From: Sabellastarte sp. h YS-2021
Taxonomy: Eukaryota > Annelida > Polychaeta > Sabellida > Sabellidae
Assembly: GCA_964017235.1 (NCBI GenBank)
Contig: OZ024929.1
Location: 164,285,609 to 164,349,608 of the forward strand
Length of the DNA: 64,000 nucleotides
Direction of reading: 5' to 3'
Positions 58,777-64,000 of this stretch are shown piece after piece. The position numbers and the translations under genes were made by a program. Numbering within the stretch: the stretch's first letter is position 1; each line of letters starts with the position of its first letter. The notes under the pieces were generated by a model, which worked only from the letters and a program-made list of their open reading frames with translations, was not told where the DNA came from and did no database searches.

Positions 58777-59310
58777 AATTACAGACCTGTAGCTCATGGC
58801 ACAACTGAGCAATAGCTATTTTCAGGTACTGCCTGTTGAGTAAATCAGTTGTAACTTGAAAAATATTGCATTTGGAGTATTTTGTTAAAATATGTTGTTC
58901 ACCTACTTTTGGGTCAGCTATAACATAGTGAAATTACAGACCTATAACTCATGGCATAGCTGAGCAATAGCTATTTTCAGGTTCTCACTATTGAGTAAAT
59001 CAGTTGTAACTTGAAAACTATTGCATTTACAGTATTTTGCTTAAATATGTTGTGTACCTACTTTTGGGTCAGCTATAACATAGTAAAAAGTCAGACATGT
59101 AGCTCATTGCATAGCTGAGTAATAGCTACTTTGAGGTTATCACTATTGACTAAATCAGTTGTAACTTGAAAACTATTGCATTTAGAGTATTTTGTTTAAA
59201 TATGTTATTCACGTAATTTTTGGTCAGCTATAACATAGTGAAATTGCAGACCTGTATGTCATGGCATAGCTGAGCAATAGCTACTTTCAGGTTCTCACTG
59301 TTGAGTAAAT
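58777..59310. repeat. 155-bp tandem array, right part (about 3.5 units)
   Basis: Continuation of 51250-51841 beyond B4. It ends at a CATTGTGTCCACTGG junction. Confidence 0.92.
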
Positions 59311-59499
59311 CATTGTGTCCACTGGATAGCCGCAGTGTGTAGAGAGATTTCACCATTACTGCTCTAACGAAAAAAAAATATTATAGCTAGCCTTCTCAAG
59401 TTTGCAGGATATATTAATAACCATAAAATGTTGCCTGGGAATATTTTTGGCCTCATTTTGAAAAACAAGATGGCCGCCACAGGTGTTTCTTTGTCAGTC

Positions 59500-59935
59500 A
59501 TGAAAAGTGCTTATATCTCTCTTATTATTGGTCCTAGAGGTTTGGGATGGTAAACCAACCTGTAGGAAATCATGGGCTATGAATCTTTTGGTGTGGTCAG
59601 ATTTGACCTTTGACCCCTCCTTCAAGGTCAAACAAGGATAGCAAAACTTAAAAGTGCCTATAACTCGCTTATTAATGGTCCTAGAAGTTTGGGATGGGAA
59701 AACAACATATAGGAAATCATGGGCTGGGATTCTTTTGGTGTGGTCAGATTTGACCTTTGGACCCCTCCTTCTAGGTCAAATGAGGACAGCCAAACTTAAA
59801 AGTGCTTATAACTCGCTTATTATTGGTCCTAGAGGTTTGGGATGGTAAACCAACCTATAGGAAATCATGGGCTGCGAATGTTTTTGTGTGGTTGGATTTG
59901 ACCTTGGACCCCTTCTTCAAGGTGGAACGAGGATA
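59500..59935. repeat. 147-bp tandem array (about 3 units)
   Basis: TTATTGGTCCTAGAGGTTTGG units like 37890-38720. It is followed by a ~280-bp tail matching 38700-38995, then at 60218-60483 by diverged 155-bp-type sequence with no gene. Confidence 0.9.
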
Positions 59936-60482
59936 TTGCATTTGCAGTATTTCTTTAAATATGTTTTAACCTACTTTTTACACTTAAACAGTTAGCTTGT
60001 TACTTTCCTTCATAATACCATTTGCAGGGCACAACTGTTTTGTCCTTTTCTCGTGTCAGCTTCGGAATTTCTTTCAAACATTCCGTTCAATTACCATTTA
60101 CTGTACTTCTGTACAGCACTTACCCTGATAATTATGCTTTCCTCTCATTATCACCTTCACAAATCAAAAACACTCAGTCAGCTGACACAGTGCCCGTTCA
60201 CGAGCACTCTCCTCTTGTTTCATAGCTACAACATGGTGAGTAACTTGAGTGTCTATCCTAATAGCTAAGTGAGTAATAGCTACTTTCTGATTTTTCAGTA
60301 CCTCCCATAATGAGTAAAATCACCTATAACTTGAAAACTATTGCATATACAGAATTTTGTATATATGTTATTCAGCTACAGCATAGTAAAATTTCAGACC
60401 TGTAGCTCAGTGCATAGCTGAGTAATAGCTACTTTGAGGTTATCACGGTTGAGTAAATCAGTTCTAACTTGAAAACTATTGC

Positions 60483-60850
60483 TTTTATTGCGCTACAATA
60501 GCTTACTATGTGGGACTAGATGCTGTTCTCGGATGGCCACAGGGCATCATGGCCAACGTCTAAGAAAAATAGACATTTATAGTTGGCCGTAGCCTCAAGT
60601 TGTCATCACATGATAACCTCTGACCTTTCATCCTACTTTCTCGTTTGCCACATCGAATTGCTAGCGTCTGGATTTTACAGACTTTTTTCATTTATATCTC
60701 GGTACATACTTATTGCTGGATGTTTATTTTTGGTTATTTCTTGTATTATATAGCATAGATTATTCTGTGAAAATTCCTTTTTGACAGGATAAGTATTTTC
60801 TTTTATTTTGCGTGTTTTGAGTTTTCCTCGGTTCAGGCTTTTTAGTACGC
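60483..60850 (+). mobile_element. lone DIRS family A left end, diverged
   Basis: TTTTATTGCGCTACAATAGC and the following ~370 bp match the A2 left end (39331-39700), including GCGTGTT and TTCCTCGGTTCAGGC. It stops before any gag ATG. Confidence 0.82.
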
Positions 60851-60959
60851 TTGTTTGCATATGGGAGGAATTCTCGCGGAAAGGTCCGCCAGCTCCGCAA
60901 GTTTGCCTACCTATGGCATCTTTACTAGTGGATGGAATTTCTTCAAACTTGGCACATAT

Positions 60960-61200
60960 ATTTAGTAGCCCTGGGAAAATTTTCTGAATTTGGTGCCATG
61001 ACATTTCAACCAATCAGAGAAGTCACATGACCAAAAACAGGATTTTGCTTGTCCGGATGATAACTTAAAAAGTGTTTAAAATATTCGCCTGAAATTTGAT
61101 ATATGGATGCACGGTATAAAGATCTGCAAATGATTAGATTTTGGTACACTTCCATTAAAAAATGGCTAATTAAGCATTAAAATTTTTATTAACGAGGAAA
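60960..61200. repeat. leader preceding a 169-bp array
   Basis: AGTCACATGACCAAAAA, TTGTCCGGATGATAACTT and ATTAGATTTTGG blocks match 11950-12090, which also precedes a 169-bp array. This is a second leader type shared by two arrays. Confidence 0.65.
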
Positions 61201-62370
61201 ATACTAATCCCTTAATAACATCTAAACCGTGCGAGATAGAGCGATTTCGACGAAATTTTTGACCCACAGGGTATGTCTGCTAAGTACTCTGCTCAATTCC
61301 AAAAAAATTTCCTCTCTCCAAAAATGGCAAAAATTTAAAGGTCTGCACTCTGATTTGTGGGAACACAATGCACTCTTGTAGTATTCATCACAAATAATTA
61401 TTTCGGCGAAACTTTTGGTCCACAGGGTATATATGCAAGATACTCTGCTCAGTTCTCACAAATTTTTCCTCTTTCCAAAAATGGCGGCCATTTTGAATTT
61501 TTGACAAAACTGGTAAAACATAAATTGCTTGTATCTCCAAAACCGTGCGAGATAGAGTGATTTCGGTGAAATTTTGGCCCACAGGGTATGTTTGCAAGAT
61601 CCTCTGCTAAATTCTCAAAAATTTTTCCTCTTTCCAAAAATGGCGGCCATTTTGAATTTTCAAATTTTTGACAAAAATGGTAAAACTTAAAATTTTTTGT
61701 ATCTCCTAAACCGTGTGAGATAGAGCGATTTCGCCGAAATTTTTGGCCCACAGAGTATATATGCAAGATACTCTGCTCAATTCTCAAAAAATTTTCCTCT
61801 TTCCAAAAATGAAGGCCATTTTGAATTTTCACATCTTGGATAAAAATGGTAAAACTTAAAATTGCTTGTATCTCCTAAACCGTGTGAGATAGTGATTTTG
61901 GCGAAATTTTTTGACCCACAGGGTATGTATGCAAGATACTGTGCTCAATTCTCAAAAATTTTTCCTCTTTCCAAAAATGGCAGCCATTTTCAATTTTCGA
62001 ATTTTTGACAATGGTAAAACTTAAAATTGCATGTATCTCCTAAACCGTGCGAGATAGATCGATTTCAGTGAAATTTTTGTCCCACAGGGTATATGTGCAA
62101 GATGCTTTGCCCATTTTTCAAAAAAAAAAATTCCTCTTTCCAAAAATGGCAGCCATTTTGAATTTTCGAATTTTTGACAAAAATGGTAAAACTTTTCGGC
62201 GAAATTTTTGGCCCAAAGGGTATATATGCAAGATACTCAGCTCAATTCTCACAAATTTTTCCTCTTTCCAAAAATGGCGGTCATTTTGAATTTTTGACAA
62301 AAATGGTAAAACTTTAAATTGCTTGTATCTCCTAAACCATTTTAAATTTTCCAATTTTTTTTTCGATATA
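61200..62370. repeat. ~168-bp tandem array (about 7 units)
   Basis: AACCGTGCGAGATAGAGTG-type blocks near 61226, 61542, 61710, 61879 and 62044, with GGCCCACAGGGTATAT and AAAATGGCGGCCATTTTG. Same family as 12160 and 27165. Confidence 0.93.
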
Positions 62371-62376
62371 ATTTTA

Positions 62377-64000
62377 GAGGCTCCTACAGGAAACGCCCTT
62401 ATGGGGGCAATTCCTCAAAAGCAGTAACCAATCGTTTTCCTCAGGAAGGGGGTAACCGAACTTCAGAGGCTCCAAGGGTCGTTTGCGACCCCACAATAGG
62501 GGACAAGGGCGTGGAAACCCCTCCCCCCAATGACTCCTTCAAAGCCTCCCTCAGTGCACCAGTAGGAGGTCGCCTCCGTTCTTTTCAGAGGAGACTGGCA
62601 AACAAACAAATGTTCATCAAACGTGTTAAACATTATCACCAATGGCTACGTACTGCCATTCCTCTCAAAACTTGGTCAGATTTCCTCTGATTCTATCGGA
62701 ATACAAGGCCCGTCAAAAAGACCAAGCTCTGGCCGATTGTATCCAGTCTCTTCTGTTAAAGAACTCAATAGAAAGGGTGAAAAATGTAAAATCTCGGGTT
62801 TTACAGTCGCCTGTTCCTAGTACCCAAGCCTCACCAAAGGTGGAGGCCGGTCATAGACCTAAGCAGGCTCAACACTTTTCTACACGTAGAAAAGTTCAAA
62901 ATGGAAACCCCAGAATCCATCAGGACCTCCCTGATTCCAGGGGAATGGGTATCGTCGATAGATCTGTCAGACGCTTACCTGCACATCCCCATCTATCCAA
63001 ACTGAAGGAAATACCTAAGGTTTTGCTACAAGTCTCGGGTGTTCCAGTTCACCTCCCTCCCATTCGGACTAGCCACAGCCCCCCAGGTCTTTACAATGAT
63101 TCTAAAGGAAGTGAAGCCAGTGGCCCTCTCCAGAGGACTCAGACTTCACCAATACCTGGACGACTGGCTGATCAGGTCCCAGTCTCAGGAGGAAGCCCAA
63201 GTGAACACTCGGGGGGGGGGGGGGGGGGTGTGTGTGTGTTTTCGTTCATTGGCTACGAATACCAGCTCGATTCAGCCCTTGTGAAACCCACTGAAGAGAG
63301 ATGGCTGAAACTTCAAGATTTGATCCTATGACTCGAGTCAAAACGTGTTTTGACTGCAAGATGTTTGATGTCGCTAATTGGGTTGCTTGCCTCAACGGAG
63401 AAAATGGTCCCAGCGGGATGCCTTCACATGAGGCCCTTTCAGTTTCACCTCAAGGAGCACTGGAGATATCCTCAGTCACTGGACACCCTCCTTCCTTGGA
63501 CAGAAGCCATTACAGCACACCTAGACTGGTGGCAAAATCCCTCAAACGTGATCGAGAGGTGCAGACCTTCAGCCCAAAAACCACAGTATCCAACCCTTTA
63601 CCGACGCCTCAAACGAAGGTTGGGGCGCTCACTTAGATCAAAGTTCTACAAAGGATCTGTGGTCAGACCGGGAAAAAAGGCTACACATAAACGTCCTAGA
63701 ATTGAAGGCGGTCTCCCTGGCCCTTCGAAACTTCAAGGACCAGTGCCAGAACCAAACAGTGCTAGTTGCAACGGACAACTCAACAGTGGTAGCCTACATA
63801 AACAAACAAGGAGGAACTCACTCAGCAGAGATGTGTGCTGTCCTGTGGAAGATCACATAACATTAAAAGCCACACAAATTCCAGGGTGCCAGAATGTGAT
63901 GGCTGACCTTCTGTCCAGGTCAAACCAAGTGCAGTCAACAGAATGGTCACTGCATCCGCAGGTGTTCAAACAGATCTGCCAAAAGTGGTTCACACCTCAT
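62377..64000 (+). mobile_element. DIRS family A element A3, 5'-truncated, runs off window
   Basis: It starts mid-gag tail at AGGCTCCTACAGGAAACG (A1 equivalent ~1249), directly after the 168-bp array, with no left terminal repeat. It follows A1 through gag end, RT and RNase H to the window edge. Confidence 0.9.
62377..64000 (+). pseudogene. RT and overlapping YR frames of A3, heavily broken
   Basis: Recognisable segments: ETPESIRTSLIPGEW, SLPFGLATAPQVFT, LHQYLDDWLIRSQ, then RNase H nucleotides near 63590-63890. Breaks include small deletions around 62660-62810 and a G18(TG)5 tract at 63211-63238 replacing ~75 nt of RT. Others are a TGA at about 63328-63330 in the RT frame and a short deletion near 63850. 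No full frame survives. Confidence 0.85.

Larger units (their letters stand above)
50869..60217 (+). mobile_element. second-type Helentron-like element, copy 2, interrupted by DIRS B4
   Basis: It begins TGTCAGCTGACTTGTCAG (as at 28623). It ends with GTCAGCTGACACA, a hairpin at 60190-60207 (one mismatch) and TCTCCTCTTG. It has the same order of leader, 155-bp array and 147-bp array as the copy at 28623-38995. The interrupting DIRS is at a different unit, so the two insertions are independent. Without B4 it is ~2.4 kb. Confidence 0.52.

Noticed and set aside
60675-61013. Minus-strand ORF of 112 codons
   Set aside because: It spans a lone DIRS left end and an array leader, two unrelated repeats, so it is chance coding.
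61357-62354. ORFs with FQKWRPF or KMAAIFG motifs
   Set aside because: Same 168-169-bp satellite read on either strand.

Overview
The window is animal nuclear DNA, AT-rich, with GT-AG introns and a very heavy load of mobile DNA. An invertebrate, most likely a mollusc such as a bivalve, is my inference. It rests on DIRS elements, Helentron-like elements carrying 130-170 bp tandem arrays, and a SINE tail of a type I associate with molluscs. One host gene is recognisable: the 3' end of NASP (histone H1/H3 chaperone), plus strand. Five exons are seen at 5242-5292, 6025-6110, 6324-6401, 11533-11634 and 24450-24557, followed by a 3' UTR with AATAAA at 26416. The SHNi-TPR exons must lie left of the window.

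Almost everything else is retrotransposon and satellite DNA. I see seven large DIRS-type (tyrosine-recombinase) retrotransposons, all on the plus strand, in two families. Family A: A1 (1-5224, left part off-window), A2 (39331-50729) and A3 (62377-64000, runs off the right end). Family B: B1 (15399-21743), B2 (31788-37786), B3 (41535-47868, nested inside the A2 gag) and B4 (51842-58776). Two lone left ends lie at 26462-26727 and 60483-60850. Intact right ends carry the DIRS hallmark: an internal complementary region that joins the complements of both termini, followed by an inverted copy of the left terminal repeat.

The DIRS elements sit in modular, apparently non-autonomous Helentron/Helitron-like elements built from a leader, ~133, 147, 150, 155 or 169 bp tandem arrays, and a 3' hairpin. 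These are 11832-23095 (in a NASP intron, interrupted by B1), 24698-25561 (in the NASP 3' UTR), 28623-38995 (interrupted by B2) and 50869-60217 (interrupted by B4). Two hAT-type MITEs with 8-bp target duplications and a short SINE with a 15-bp duplication complete the set.

The most interesting signal is how family B appears to express its proteins. Gag ends at a UGA followed by CAAUUA or CAAUCA in all four copies, which fits the CARYYA readthrough context. Downstream, in the same frame as Gag, about 1,070-1,080 codons stay open in B1, B2 and B3, with no conserved AUG. They begin with a conserved cysteine-rich cluster and end in the tyrosine recombinase. The RT-RNase H-methylase-like frame lies +1 to this and overlaps about 2.3 kb of it. 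So Gag-YR by stop-codon readthrough and Gag-RT by frameshift is a testable model. The elements also share an A6G10+ purine tract near the right end, Pumilio-type UGUANAUA motifs just after the YR stop, and E2F-like and CRE sites in the left-end promoter region.
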